From positions 1 through 37,364 of the forward strand of contig DVJW01000127.1 of the NCBI GenBank assembly GCA_018716505.1: 37,364 nt of DNA, read 5' to 3'. Under the pieces are notes generated by a model that was given only the letters and a program-made list of their open reading frames with translations, did not search any database and was not told the DNA's origin. This DNA is from Candidatus Faecaligallichristensenella faecipullorum. GTDB lineage: Bacteria; Bacillota; Clostridia; Christensenellales; Aristaeellaceae. Made by a program: the position numbers and the translations under genes. Positions 15,641 to 23,717 of the stretch are shown in pieces (positions within the stretch are counted from its first letter, which is position 1; every line of letters starts with the position of its first letter).

Positions 15641-16045
15641 TTACCGGTCCGCCTGGCTTTGCAGCGAATCCGGCATGATTTGCATGAACTCAATGCGGTT
15701 GCCATCCGGGTCGTGGGTCCAACATTGCCAATTGCCGTCGCTGCCCTGGCTGGGCGGGTTGTCGAGGGGGGCGCCCTTTTCCCGCATCTGGGCCGCTATG
15801 GCCTGGATATCGTCCACTTTCAGACAGAGGTGGCTGTATGATCCCCCTGGATTCTCCTCCTGCCGGCCATAGAACAGCTCGATAAACTGTCCGGGCGCCA
15901 CCTTGATGTAGCGAATCCAGGGCGCGCCTGTCTCGGGATGTTTGAGCTCAAAGGCGTCCGCAAAGCCCAGCTTGCCGCAATAGAATTCCAGCGCCGCTTC
16001 CATGTCACTGGCAAAATAGGCGGCATGACCAATGCCCGTAATCAT
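15641..16045 (-). CDS. VOC-family (glyoxalase/dioxygenase fold) protein
   Basis: A 134-residue single-module VOC protein. The four expected metal ligands can be seen: His in GIGHAAYF, Glu in FIELFYG, His in SYSHLCL and Glu in NRIEFMQ. It is therefore probably an active metalloenzyme of the lactoylglutathione lyase type, or a related isomerase or epimerase. The substrate is unknown. An in-frame extension to 16081 exists, but ATG 16045 has AGGAGGAG at the right distance and begins at the canonical first strand. It has its own promoter and is probably monocistronic. Confidence 0.85.
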   Translation of the reverse strand: MITGIGHAAYFASDMEAALEFYCGKLGFADAFELKHPETGAPWIRYIKVAPGQFIELFYGRQEENPGGSYSHLCLKVDDIQAIAAQMREKGAPLDNPPSQGSDGNWQCWTHDPDGNRIEFMQIMPDSLQSQADR

Positions 16046-16095
16046 TCGGCCTCTCCTCCTTGCACATAACCCGTTTTTCACCTTGGCTTTGCTCT

Positions 16096-16124
16096 ATTCT
16101 ATCACCATTCGCCATCCGTGTCCA
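16096..16124 (-). promoter_or_regulatory. Sigma-A promoter of the VOC gene
   Basis: On the minus strand TGGACA (16119-16124), a 17-base spacer and TAGAAT (16096-16101) lie between the sbcC stop and the VOC start. Confidence 0.6.
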
Positions 16125-16136
16125 TTGCAAAATCCG

Positions 16137-19100
16137 TCAGGCCTCAATGCGTGCGCTGCTGCCCGAAGGGGTCTTGGTGACGATGATTTTGCGCTCGATT
16201 CGGTTTCTCAGCTCAGCCACATGGGAGATGATGCCCACCAGCTTGCTGGAACCCGAAAGCCGAACCAGCGCGTCCATCACCTGATCCAGCGAGCGCTCGT
16301 CCAGCGAGCCAAAGCCCTCGTCCACAAACAGGGTATCCATGACCACCCCGCCCGCGTGCTGGCGGATGACATCCGAAAAGCCCAGGGCCAGGGACAGCGA
16401 GGCCATGAAGGATTCGCCCCCGGACAGCGAGCGCACGCTGCGGCTCTTGCCGGTGTAGTGATTGATGACGTTGAGCTCCAGCCCGAATTGGGATTGAAGA
16501 TTGTCCGCGGTCTGGGCCCTTTCCAGCTCGTATTGCCCGGCGGTCATCTGCAAAAAGCGCTGGTTGGCCTGAAGCAGCACCTGCTGAAAATAATCCGCCT
16601 GGATAAAGCGCTCCAAGGTCATCTTTTCGCTTCCCTTTAGCTTGCCGTTGGCCGTGTCCGACAGGGCCTTGAGCATTTCATAGCGCGCGCTGAGACCGGA
16701 AAATTCCTTCCAATCCGCCTGCAACCGCCGGTACAACCGTTCGTTGGCCATCAGATGCAGATTGCGCGCGCCGCTCTCCTCCTCCAATCGTCCCTGCTGG
16801 GCAAAGTTGCCGTCCAACCGGCCCTGAAGCGCCTGCTCATCGGCGGGTTCCTGAGCCCTTATCCGCTCCATGAGCTCCTGGCGGCTGCTGAGGGCATGAT
16901 GGCGCCGCTTTTCATAATCCGCCAAATCGCCCTTGAATCCGCTCAAGGCGCGGGGTTCCAGGCGGGCGGCGGTCAGCTGGTCCATGCTGGAAAAATCTTC
17001 TTTCCCCATGGCCTGACGAAGTTCATCCCCGGCCCGCATTGCCCGGTCATTTTCCGCCCGTTCCTGTTCTGTCAGCAGGCCGATTTGATCCTCCACGCTC
17101 TTGAGCGCGCTTTGATGATCGCTCAAGGCGGTTCGCGCCCGGCTTAAAAGGGTTTCATACTCGCGCTGAAGGGCGTTCAGCCGCTCGATCTCCCGCTTCG
17201 CCTCCGCTATATCCTGAATTTCCAACCCCTGCCTCAGGTTTTCGGTCAACGCCTGCTGGGCGGAACGCTCCTTTTCCCATTCCTGCAAGCGCTGGTTGGC
17301 TTCGTTAAAGCGCCTCAGCAAATCGGGAGCCTGTTGATTGAGCCGCTTTTGCCGATCGAGCGCCTGCTGGTATTGTTCCGCTGCCTGGCGCGCCCGGGCC
17401 AAGGTCTGGTTCTGATCCGCCGCCTCCTGGCGCGCCTGCCTGATGGCGTCCCGGGCGGTTTCGCTTACCTTGCGCATATCCCACGGCGCGCTGTCCTGAC
17501 CCAGGATCTCCCCCAACCGCTGTTTGAGCTGGACTTTCTGTTCCTCCAGCCGGCCTTTCTCCCCGCTGTATTCGCTGGTCTGGACCTGGGCCCTTTGCCG
17601 CTTTTCCCTGGCCTGCCGCTCCATCTCCTCCAAGGCCTCGGGACTGAGCGCTTCGGGTGCCGGAAGCGCGGGCTGCGGATGGCTCAAAGCACCGCACACC
17701 GGGCAGGGCTCGCCTTCCTTGAGTTGCCCGGCCAAAATACCCGCCTGATGCAGCAGCGCTTCACTTCGGGCTTTGGCCAGTAAATGCTCCTGGTTCTCCG
17801 CCTGCTGGATCGCCTGGCGCACGGCCTGGTCCAAGGCGTCCAGCCTTTTCTGCCAATCGCCCAGCTGTTTGAGCCGCTCCCAAAGGGTGGTGAGACGCGC
17901 CTCTTTTTCCCTGGCCTTCTCCAAAGCGGTTTGGGCTTCGGCCAAGGCTTGGGGAGCATCCTTGAGCGCCTCCGCCTTTTCGGCGGCCTGGACTGTCTGG
18001 GCCTGATTTTCCCGCTGGGCCTTGTCCAACTCCAGGACGGCCTGACGCGCCTGGGCACAGTTTTCCTCCAGGGTTTTGAGCCGCTGCCCGGCCTGATGAA
18101 GCTGGTCATATTGAGGAAGCTGGCGTTCCAACGCTTCCCGCCGCTTCACAAGCGCGCGCTGCGCCTCCCCCTGCGCCTCCAACGCCTGAAGGGCGTTTTG
18201 CAATTCCGGCCCCTTTTGAAGGCGCTCGTCCCGTTCGGCCCGCTTCTTTTCCAACTCAGATTGGGTGGCCGTCTGACGCCTGTGCGCCTCCAAAAGCGCC
18301 TGACGCCTGGGCTCCAGGCGTTGGGCCGCTTCATCCCTGGATATCCGCGCACGCAATTCCTCGATTTCCCCTGCCCGCGCCTCCAACGCCTGAAGTTCTT
18401 CTTCGACCTGATGAAGCATTTCCTCATCCTTTTTCTGCGCCCGTGCCCGGGCCAACTGATCCTGAAGATCCTGGGCCTCGCGGCGAAGATAGGTCCGCCG
18501 CTGTTCATCCTGAGCCGCGCGCTGCTTTTGATGTTCCATCAACCGCTCCAGCCCTTCCATCAGAGCTTCGGCGCGGTAAGCGCTGGCCGTCTGGCCAAGG
18601 GCTGAAATCTCCGCTGAACCCGGCTCGCCTTCCTCGAACTGCACCTCCCCAAAGGCGCTTTCCAACCGCTCCTTTAAGGGCGCATAGGCCTTTTCCGCCT
18701 GGGCCACCCGCCGCTTCAGTGCCTCCTGAAGCCGCTCATACAACCCGGTATCGAAAATGGTGCGCAATATCTTGCCCCGCTCCTCGGTATCGGCCATGAG
18801 CAGCCGGGCAAAGTCCCCCTGGGCGATCATCATGATGCGGGAAAAATGTTCATAGCCGATGTTGAGCAGCTCCAGAACCGCCTGATCCACCCGTCTTTTG
18901 CCCTCGATCGGCCCCTCCGGCGTGTAGAGCACCGCGTTTTCCTTTTCCAGGGTGGTTCCGCCGCCCCTCAGGCTCTTGCGCTCATATTCCATATTGCGGC
19001 GCACAGTATAGCTTTTTCCCATGTGGTCGAATTGAAGCTCCACAAAGGTCTCGGTGGAGGGCGAGGCAAAATCGCTGCGCAAAATGCCGCCATCCTTGCG

Positions 19101-19280
19101 CGCCTCCCCGCTGGCCCGGCCATAGAGGGCAAAGGAAATGGCGTCGAACAGGGTGGTCTTGCCCGAGCCGGTATCCCCGGTAATCAGGTAAATCCCCTGT
19201 TCGCCCAACCGGCGCATATCCAGCTCCACCCGTCCGGCATAGGCCCCAAAGGCACTGATGGTCAACCGCGTGGGTTTCAT
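16137..19280 (-). CDS. sbcC: Nuclease SbcCD subunit C (SMC-like ATPase)
   Basis: The ATPase subunit of the SbcCD (Mre11-Rad50-like) nuclease, which cleaves hairpins and protein-blocked DNA ends in the cytosol. The 1047 residues are normal for the family. Walker A is GDTGSGKTT around Lys41. Two long coiled coils flank the zinc hook CPVC at residues 526-529. The C terminus has the signature VRSLSGGESFMASLSLALG and Walker B TLFVDEGFGSLD. The ATG overlaps the sbcD stop (ATGA), so the two subunits are translationally coupled. Coiled-coil regions are rich in Gln, Arg and Ala, as usual. Confidence 0.95.
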   Translation of the reverse strand: MKPTRLTISAFGAYAGRVELDMRRLGEQGIYLITGDTGSGKTTLFDAISFALYGRASGEARKDGGILRSDFASPSTETFVELQFDHMGKSYTVRRNMEYERKSLRGGGTTLEKENAVLYTPEGPIEGKRRVDQAVLELLNIGYEHFSRIMMIAQGDFARLLMADTEERGKILRTIFDTGLYERLQEALKRRVAQAEKAYAPLKERLESAFGEVQFEEGEPGSAEISALGQTASAYRAEALMEGLERLMEHQKQRAAQDEQRRTYLRREAQDLQDQLARARAQKKDEEMLHQVEEELQALEARAGEIEELRARISRDEAAQRLEPRRQALLEAHRRQTATQSELEKKRAERDERLQKGPELQNALQALEAQGEAQRALVKRREALERQLPQYDQLHQAGQRLKTLEENCAQARQAVLELDKAQRENQAQTVQAAEKAEALKDAPQALAEAQTALEKAREKEARLTTLWERLKQLGDWQKRLDALDQAVRQAIQQAENQEHLLAKARSEALLHQAGILAGQLKEGEPCPVCGALSHPQPALPAPEALSPEALEEMERQAREKRQRAQVQTSEYSGEKGRLEEQKVQLKQRLGEILGQDSAPWDMRKVSETARDAIRQARQEAADQNQTLARARQAAEQYQQALDRQKRLNQQAPDLLRRFNEANQRLQEWEKERSAQQALTENLRQGLEIQDIAEAKREIERLNALQREYETLLSRARTALSDHQSALKSVEDQIGLLTEQERAENDRAMRAGDELRQAMGKEDFSSMDQLTAARLEPRALSGFKGDLADYEKRRHHALSSRQELMERIRAQEPADEQALQGRLDGNFAQQGRLEEESGARNLHLMANERLYRRLQADWKEFSGLSARYEMLKALSDTANGKLKGSEKMTLERFIQADYFQQVLLQANQRFLQMTAGQYELERAQTADNLQSQFGLELNVINHYTGKSRSVRSLSGGESFMASLSLALGFSDVIRQHAGGVVMDTLFVDEGFGSLDERSLDQVMDALVRLSGSSKLVGIISHVAELRNRIERKIIVTKTPSGSSARIEA

Positions 19281-20422
19281 GGTTCGCTTCCCTCCCTGAC
19301 TTCATCCAGCAGCGCGCCGATCTCCGCCCGCATTTCCCCGGTCATGGGCGCGCCGTTCATGCGCCGGTAAAAGGCTTCAAACAGCTCCAGGGGATCCTTT
19401 TGCCGCGCGCATTCCACCGGCTCCTGGATGTCCATGGGCGAGAAACTTCGGGCCAGCTCCAGACTCACAATGTTTTGATACGCCAGGCTCAGCCGCTCCA
19501 TGGGCGAGACTGGCGTCACCGGATCGGTGAGCACCACCTTCAAATAATCCTCGCTGTTGGCGGCCTTCACCACCTCCGGGTCCATGAGCTTTTCCAGCTC
19601 GCCCCTGATTTCCCGCACATCCCGAAGCGGCTCCAGGGGTTCCAGCTCGATGGACAGCTCGCCCTTGCGCCTGATTTCCCCCACCACCATGCTCTTACGG
19701 TGGCGCGCCTCGGAAAAGGAGTATTTGAGCGGGGAACCGGCATACCGGGCGCTGTCCCGTCCCACCCGCTGGGGGCCGTGCAGATGGCCCAGGGCCAGAT
19801 AATCAAATCCCTCAAAGAGCGACACATCCACCGCGCTCAGCCCGCCGATGGGGTTGACCTCGGAATCGCACTGGATCACCTCCTGGGTGGTGCTGGTTAC
19901 AAACTGATGGGCGAGGAGCACATTGCGCCCGGAAAAATCAATATGTTCCCTGTCCAGTATGGCGCGGATGGCCTCGCCGGTCTGGCTGAATTCCTCATCC
20001 AGAAAGCGCGCCGCCTCCCGAGGGCGGATATAGGGCAAAAGATAGAGATCAATTGTTCCATAATCATCCCGCATTTGGACGCGCTCCAATTTGCCCTCAT
20101 AGGGCCCAGCGATATAAACGCCCTGCTTTTTCATGATTTGGCTGCCAAAGGCCAGCCGCTCCTGGGAATCGTGATTCCCGCCGATCACCAGCACCTGGGC
20201 CCCTGAATCCAGGAGCTCGTTCAAAAAACCGTCGAACAGGCCCATGGCCTCGGCCGAGGGCACGCTCTTGTCATACACATCCCCGGCGATCAACACCGCG
20301 TCCGGACGAACCGACTGAACCCGGCGGGCGATCTTATGAAGTATAAACCGCTGATCCTCCATCAGATCAAACAGGCCCATCTTTTTGCCGATATGCAAAT
20401 CGGCTAAATGTACAAAACGCAC
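19277..20422 (-). CDS. sbcD: Nuclease SbcCD subunit D (Mre11-like nuclease)
   Basis: The metallophosphoesterase subunit of SbcCD, 381 residues. Manganese-binding motifs are present: DLHIG (Asp8, His10), GDVYD (Asp48), GGNHDS, and later GHLHGPQ. The start is GTG at 20422, preceded by GGGGAGG at good spacing. The gene overlaps sbcC. Upstream there is only about 25 bases between a terminator-like hairpin after thiI and this start, so I see no room for a promoter. Expression probably comes by read-through from the nifS-thiI side. Confidence 0.94.
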   Translation of the reverse strand: MRFVHLADLHIGKKMGLFDLMEDQRFILHKIARRVQSVRPDAVLIAGDVYDKSVPSAEAMGLFDGFLNELLDSGAQVLVIGGNHDSQERLAFGSQIMKKQGVYIAGPYEGKLERVQMRDDYGTIDLYLLPYIRPREAARFLDEEFSQTGEAIRAILDREHIDFSGRNVLLAHQFVTSTTQEVIQCDSEVNPIGGLSAVDVSLFEGFDYLALGHLHGPQRVGRDSARYAGSPLKYSFSEARHRKSMVVGEIRRKGELSIELEPLEPLRDVREIRGELEKLMDPEVVKAANSEDYLKVVLTDPVTPVSPMERLSLAYQNIVSLELARSFSPMDIQEPVECARQKDPLELFEAFYRRMNGAPMTGEMRAEIGALLDEVREGSEP

Positions 20423-20447
20423 CGCAGCGCCTCCCCTCGTATAGGAT

Positions 20448-20490
20448 AAAAAAGCCGGGCCATCCCCTGAAATCGGGATGCGGCCCGGCT
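20448..20490 (-). terminator. Terminator-like hairpin between thiI and sbcD
   Basis: On the minus strand AGCCGGGCC and ATCCC arms (20453-20466 against 20475-20490) form a long stem followed by six T (20453-20448). It has the form of a strong intrinsic terminator for thiI, but sbcD starts only 25 bases after it. Confidence 0.8.
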
Positions 20491-20497
20491 GAACGCG

Positions 20498-21643
20498 TTA
20501 TTTGACCCAAACCGACTGGGTTTCCTCCACCGCCTTTTGAATCAGCGCCTCGCTGTCCAAGGCCTGCTCGGCCTGGATGAGATCCTCAATCTTGGGCTTG
20601 GTGCAGGGATGGCGCGGGGTAAACACAGTGCAGCAATCCTCAAAGGGCTGGATAGAGGTTTCATAGGTGCCGATTTTCCGGGCAATATCCATGATTTCCA
20701 GCTTATCCATGCCGATCAACGGCCGAAACACCGGCATATCCACCACCTGGTCGGTGCACACCAGGGCCTCCATGGTCTGACTGGCCACCTGCCCAATGCT
20801 CTCCCCGGTAATCAGGGCCTGACAACGGTTCTTTTGGGCCAGGCGCTGAGCAATGCGCATCATATAGCGCCGCATGAGCACCGTGCCCAGCTCGTCCGGG
20901 CATTTTTCATGGATGGCCAACTGAATCTCGGTGAAGGGCACCACATGAACCAGCATATTGCCGGCGTATTCACCCATGATGGCCGCCAGATCCAGCACCT
21001 TTTGCTTGGCGCGCTCGCTGGTATAGGGGAAGCTGTGAAAGTGGATGCCCTGCACCTGCACCCCCCGCTTCATGATGCTCCATCCGGCCACCGGGCTGTC
21101 GATGCCCCCGGACAGCAGCAGCGCGGCCCGCCCGCCGGTGCCCATGGGCATGCCGCCCACACCCATGACCTCATCCACATACAGATAGGCGAAATCCCGG
21201 ATTTCCACCGACATCACATGGTCGGGCTTATGCACATCCACCTTGAGATGGGGCATGGCTTCCAGGATTCTTCCGCCCAGCTCGCGCTGAAGCACCATGG
21301 AATCCATGGGAAAGCGCTTATCCGAGCGGCGGGCGTTGACCTTAAAGCTGCCGGTTTTTCCGCGCATCATTTCCACGCACTGGGCGGCGATGGCCTCATA
21401 ATCCTTATCCATCTCCACCGCCGGGCTCACCGAATGCACCCCAAACACCTTGCACACCCGCTCGATGCACTGGGCCATATCCTGGGCCTGGCTCACATAG
21501 ATGCGCGAGTCGGCCAGCCACACATGGCCGCCGATATCCTCCACCGCCCGGCGAACGTTGCTCACCAGTTTGCGCAGAAAATACGGCCGGTTCTGGCCCT
21601 TCAAATGCACCTCGCCAAAGCGCACCAGCAAAACATCCCGCAT
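20498..21643 (-). CDS. thiI: tRNA uracil 4-sulfurtransferase ThiI
   Basis: ThiI adenylates uridine 8 of tRNA and transfers sulfur to make 4-thiouridine; in some bacteria it also serves thiamine thiazole synthesis. The 381-residue protein has an N-terminal ferredoxin-like region, a THUMP domain (about 60-165) and a PP-loop domain with SGGIDS at 178-183. There is no C-terminal rhodanese domain, as in Bacillus. An in-frame extension reaches 21721, but ATG 21643 has AGGAGGAG upstream and begins at MRDVLLVRFGEVHLKG, the family start. The gene follows a cysteine desulfurase by 4 bases, as in the nifZ-thiI pair of B. subtilis. Confidence 0.94.
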   Translation of the reverse strand: MRDVLLVRFGEVHLKGQNRPYFLRKLVSNVRRAVEDIGGHVWLADSRIYVSQAQDMAQCIERVCKVFGVHSVSPAVEMDKDYEAIAAQCVEMMRGKTGSFKVNARRSDKRFPMDSMVLQRELGGRILEAMPHLKVDVHKPDHVMSVEIRDFAYLYVDEVMGVGGMPMGTGGRAALLLSGGIDSPVAGWSIMKRGVQVQGIHFHSFPYTSERAKQKVLDLAAIMGEYAGNMLVHVVPFTEIQLAIHEKCPDELGTVLMRRYMMRIAQRLAQKNRCQALITGESIGQVASQTMEALVCTDQVVDMPVFRPLIGMDKLEIMDIARKIGTYETSIQPFEDCCTVFTPRHPCTKPKIEDLIQAEQALDSEALIQKAVEETQSVWVK

Positions 21644-21647
21644 AAAT

Positions 21648-22802
21648 TTATCTCCTCCTGAATCGTTTGAGCTGGGCATACAGCATTCCGATCTGCCCGG
21701 CCGCGTACTCGATTTCTTCATCCGTGGTATGAATCGAAAGACTGAACCTGAGCGCGCCCTCGGCCAAACCGGCGTCCAAGCCCATGTTCAGCAGCACCGG
21801 GCTCAGCTTGCGCTTTTTGCTGGAACAGGCGGAACCCGTGGAACAATAGACCCCGACCCCCTCCAGGGCGTGCAGCATGACCTCGCCCCTGACCCCCGGA
21901 AAGCTGATGTTGAGAATATGGGGCGCGCCTTGATCGATCTCCGGGCCGTTGAGCACCGCCTCGGGCGCCTCTCTCTGGACCAACGCCCAGAATTTCCCCT
22001 TGAGCGCATACAGATCCTGCACCCGGCCGGTGTGCGCCTCCATCTCCTCTATGGCCCGCATCAGCCCGGCAATGCCCGGGGTGTTTTCGGTGCCCGACCG
22101 AACGGCGTTTTCCTGGCCGCCGCCCATCTGGCGGGGAACGAGCCGGACGCCGCTTTTGACATACAGCGCGCCCACGCCCTTGGGACCGTGGATCTTGTGG
22201 CTGCTCAGGGTATACAGATCCACCTTGCGCGCGTCAAAGGGAAGGCGCAAAAAGCCCTGCACCCCGTCCACATGGATCAGCGCCTGGGGAGATGCGCTCC
22301 TCACGCACTGAATGAGCCGATCCAAATCCGGCATGGCTCCGGTCTCGTTGTTGACCTGCATACAGCTGACCAGCGCAGGCGGATCCTGCAAAATATTTTC
22401 CAATTCCGCCCAGACAATCTGGCCTTTTTCATCCACCGGAATCAGGCTGACCTTATAGCCCTGGGCCTTGAGCGCCTCAAAGGGCTGCAAAACCGAGGGA
22501 TGTTCCACCGAGGAGACCACCAGATGCCCCTTGCCGCGCATGGCCGCCACCGAGCCCAAAATGGCCAGGTTATTGGCCTCGGTGCCGCCCGAGGTGAAAA
22601 AGATCTCGCCCGGCTTGACCATCAACGCCCGGGCAATGCGTTCGCGGCAGCGCCGCATGGCCTGCTCCGACTCCATGGCCGGGGCATAGAGCGAGGACGG
22701 ATTGTAAAAGCCCTTCCTCATGCACTCGGCCATGGCCTCTATGACGCCCTCCGAAGGCCGGGTGGTGGCGCTGTTATCCAAATAGGCCTGCAAAATGGCC
22801 AC
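21648..22802 (-). CDS. Cysteine desulfurase (NifS/IscS family), probable ThiI partner
   Basis: A PLP enzyme of 384 residues that converts cysteine to alanine and carries the sulfur as a persulfide. LDNSATT opens the fold. The PLP lysine is Lys203 in SSHKIHGPKG, and the catalytic cysteine is Cys326 in STGSACSSKK on a flexible loop. It lies 4 bases upstream of thiI, so the likely role is sulfur supply for tRNA thiolation (the NifZ role in B. subtilis) rather than general Fe-S assembly; no scaffold gene is nearby. The start is GTG at 22802 with GAGGAAAGG just upstream. A terminator-like hairpin lies 27 bases upstream. Confidence 0.93.
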   Translation of the reverse strand: MAILQAYLDNSATTRPSEGVIEAMAECMRKGFYNPSSLYAPAMESEQAMRRCRERIARALMVKPGEIFFTSGGTEANNLAILGSVAAMRGKGHLVVSSVEHPSVLQPFEALKAQGYKVSLIPVDEKGQIVWAELENILQDPPALVSCMQVNNETGAMPDLDRLIQCVRSASPQALIHVDGVQGFLRLPFDARKVDLYTLSSHKIHGPKGVGALYVKSGVRLVPRQMGGGQENAVRSGTENTPGIAGLMRAIEEMEAHTGRVQDLYALKGKFWALVQREAPEAVLNGPEIDQGAPHILNISFPGVRGEVMLHALEGVGVYCSTGSACSSKKRKLSPVLLNMGLDAGLAEGALRFSLSIHTTDEEIEYAAGQIGMLYAQLKRFRRR

Positions 22803-22825
22803 GTCCTTTCCTCAAAAGTTCAACA

Positions 22826-22860
22826 GAAAAACCGGGCCGGCGAACCCGCCGAACCCGGTT
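22826..22860 (-). terminator. Terminator-like hairpin after the DUF6106-like gene
   Basis: On the minus strand AACCGGG and CGGCG arms (22854-22860 with 22830-22836, and 22847-22851 with 22838-22842) form the stem, followed by a T run (22830-22826). It lies 5 bases after the DUF6106-like stop codon. Confidence 0.75.
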
Positions 22861-22865
22861 GCCTG

Positions 22866-23405
22866 TCAGTTTTCGCCTTGCCAGATTCCGTAGTTCAGGT
22901 ATTGGCGGCACATCTTAATCATCTCATCGGACAACTCCACAACGATCAGATGCTTTACGCTGTTCTTGGTAAAGAAGAAGTAGTACAGCTTGGCTTCCCG
23001 GTTCAGGAACCAATTGTGTTTTTTCACGTCCTTCATGCTCAGATAGAGGTTAAAGCTCTGATGATCCACCGGCCCGCAGGCATCCACATTTTTCATGTTC
23101 AGAATGGTCATCAGCTTGCGGCGGCTGTTGGCCATGACCTTGGCCACGTCCAAATCGCCGTTGGTGAAGGTATATTCATACTCGGTCCTGAATTCGTCCT
23201 TATTGCGCCAGATCAAAAAGCACAGTCCCGCCGCCACCAAGGTATACACGATGGTGGGAATGGAAAACTGTCCGGCCATGAGCGCCGAAAGGTTGATAAG
23301 ACCGATAAAGCCCACCAGAATCAAAAACACCCAGCTCAAGAAATACGCAATGTTGTTAAAGGCCCGATTGCGCTTGACCGCAACTTCCTCGCGAAAATTA
23401 TCCAC
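22866..23405 (-). CDS. Uncharacterised membrane protein, DUF6106-like
   Basis: A 179-residue protein with two closely spaced membrane segments at about residues 20-42 and 48-66, then a cytosolic-looking C-terminal domain with EFRTEYEYTFTNGDLDVAKVM. This layout and motif resemble the Clostridia-specific DUF6106 family as I remember it; function is unknown. The start is GTG at 23405 behind GGGAGGAAG. It has a promoter of its own and a terminator-like hairpin just after the stop. No partner is evident, although it precedes the cysteine desulfurase gene on the same strand. Confidence 0.8.
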   Translation of the reverse strand: MDNFREEVAVKRNRAFNNIAYFLSWVFLILVGFIGLINLSALMAGQFSIPTIVYTLVAAGLCFLIWRNKDEFRTEYEYTFTNGDLDVAKVMANSRRKLMTILNMKNVDACGPVDHQSFNLYLSMKDVKKHNWFLNREAKLYYFFFTKNSVKHLIVVELSDEMIKMCRQYLNYGIWQGEN

Positions 23406-23438
23406 CAGCGCTTCCTCCCGCTTGAAATTATCTTCTTT

Positions 23439-23466
23439 ATTATATCATACCTGGGGTTATTGTCGA
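23439..23466 (-). promoter_or_regulatory. Sigma-A promoter of the DUF6106-like gene
   Basis: On the minus strand TCGACA (23461-23466), a 16-base spacer and TATAAT (23439-23444) with a TG extension precede the GTG start by about 34 bases. Confidence 0.7.
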
Positions 23467-23711
23467 TAGGTTTTTTTCCCATGTAGCGGCAAAATACCGA
23501 TAATTTTCATAATTGCGCCACTTTGCGGTGGAAATGCCAGAAAAAAGAAGGGCAAATTTCCACTCAGGCAGGATTTTCCCCCATGGGCTTCGAATTATTA
23601 TAAGTTATTTTCTATCAAAGCATAGAGGACAGACCGGCGCGGGAACCTTGTTTCCCCATTGACCGGGAAAAACGGAGGAAAAAATTCCTTGAAAACGGCG
23701 GCAAAGGAGGT
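23467..23711. other. Gene-free region upstream of the zinc-ribbon gene
   Basis: No gene is seen. An inverted repeat, GTGGAAAT (23528-23535) with ATTTCCAC (23556-23563), is extended by GCC/GGC inside, and there is a small stem at 23641-23656. I find no convincing sigma-A or sporulation promoter for the downstream plus-strand pair, although it must be expressed from here. The region is A+T-rich near 23590-23620. Confidence 0.5.
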
Positions 23712-23717
23712 ATGGAC

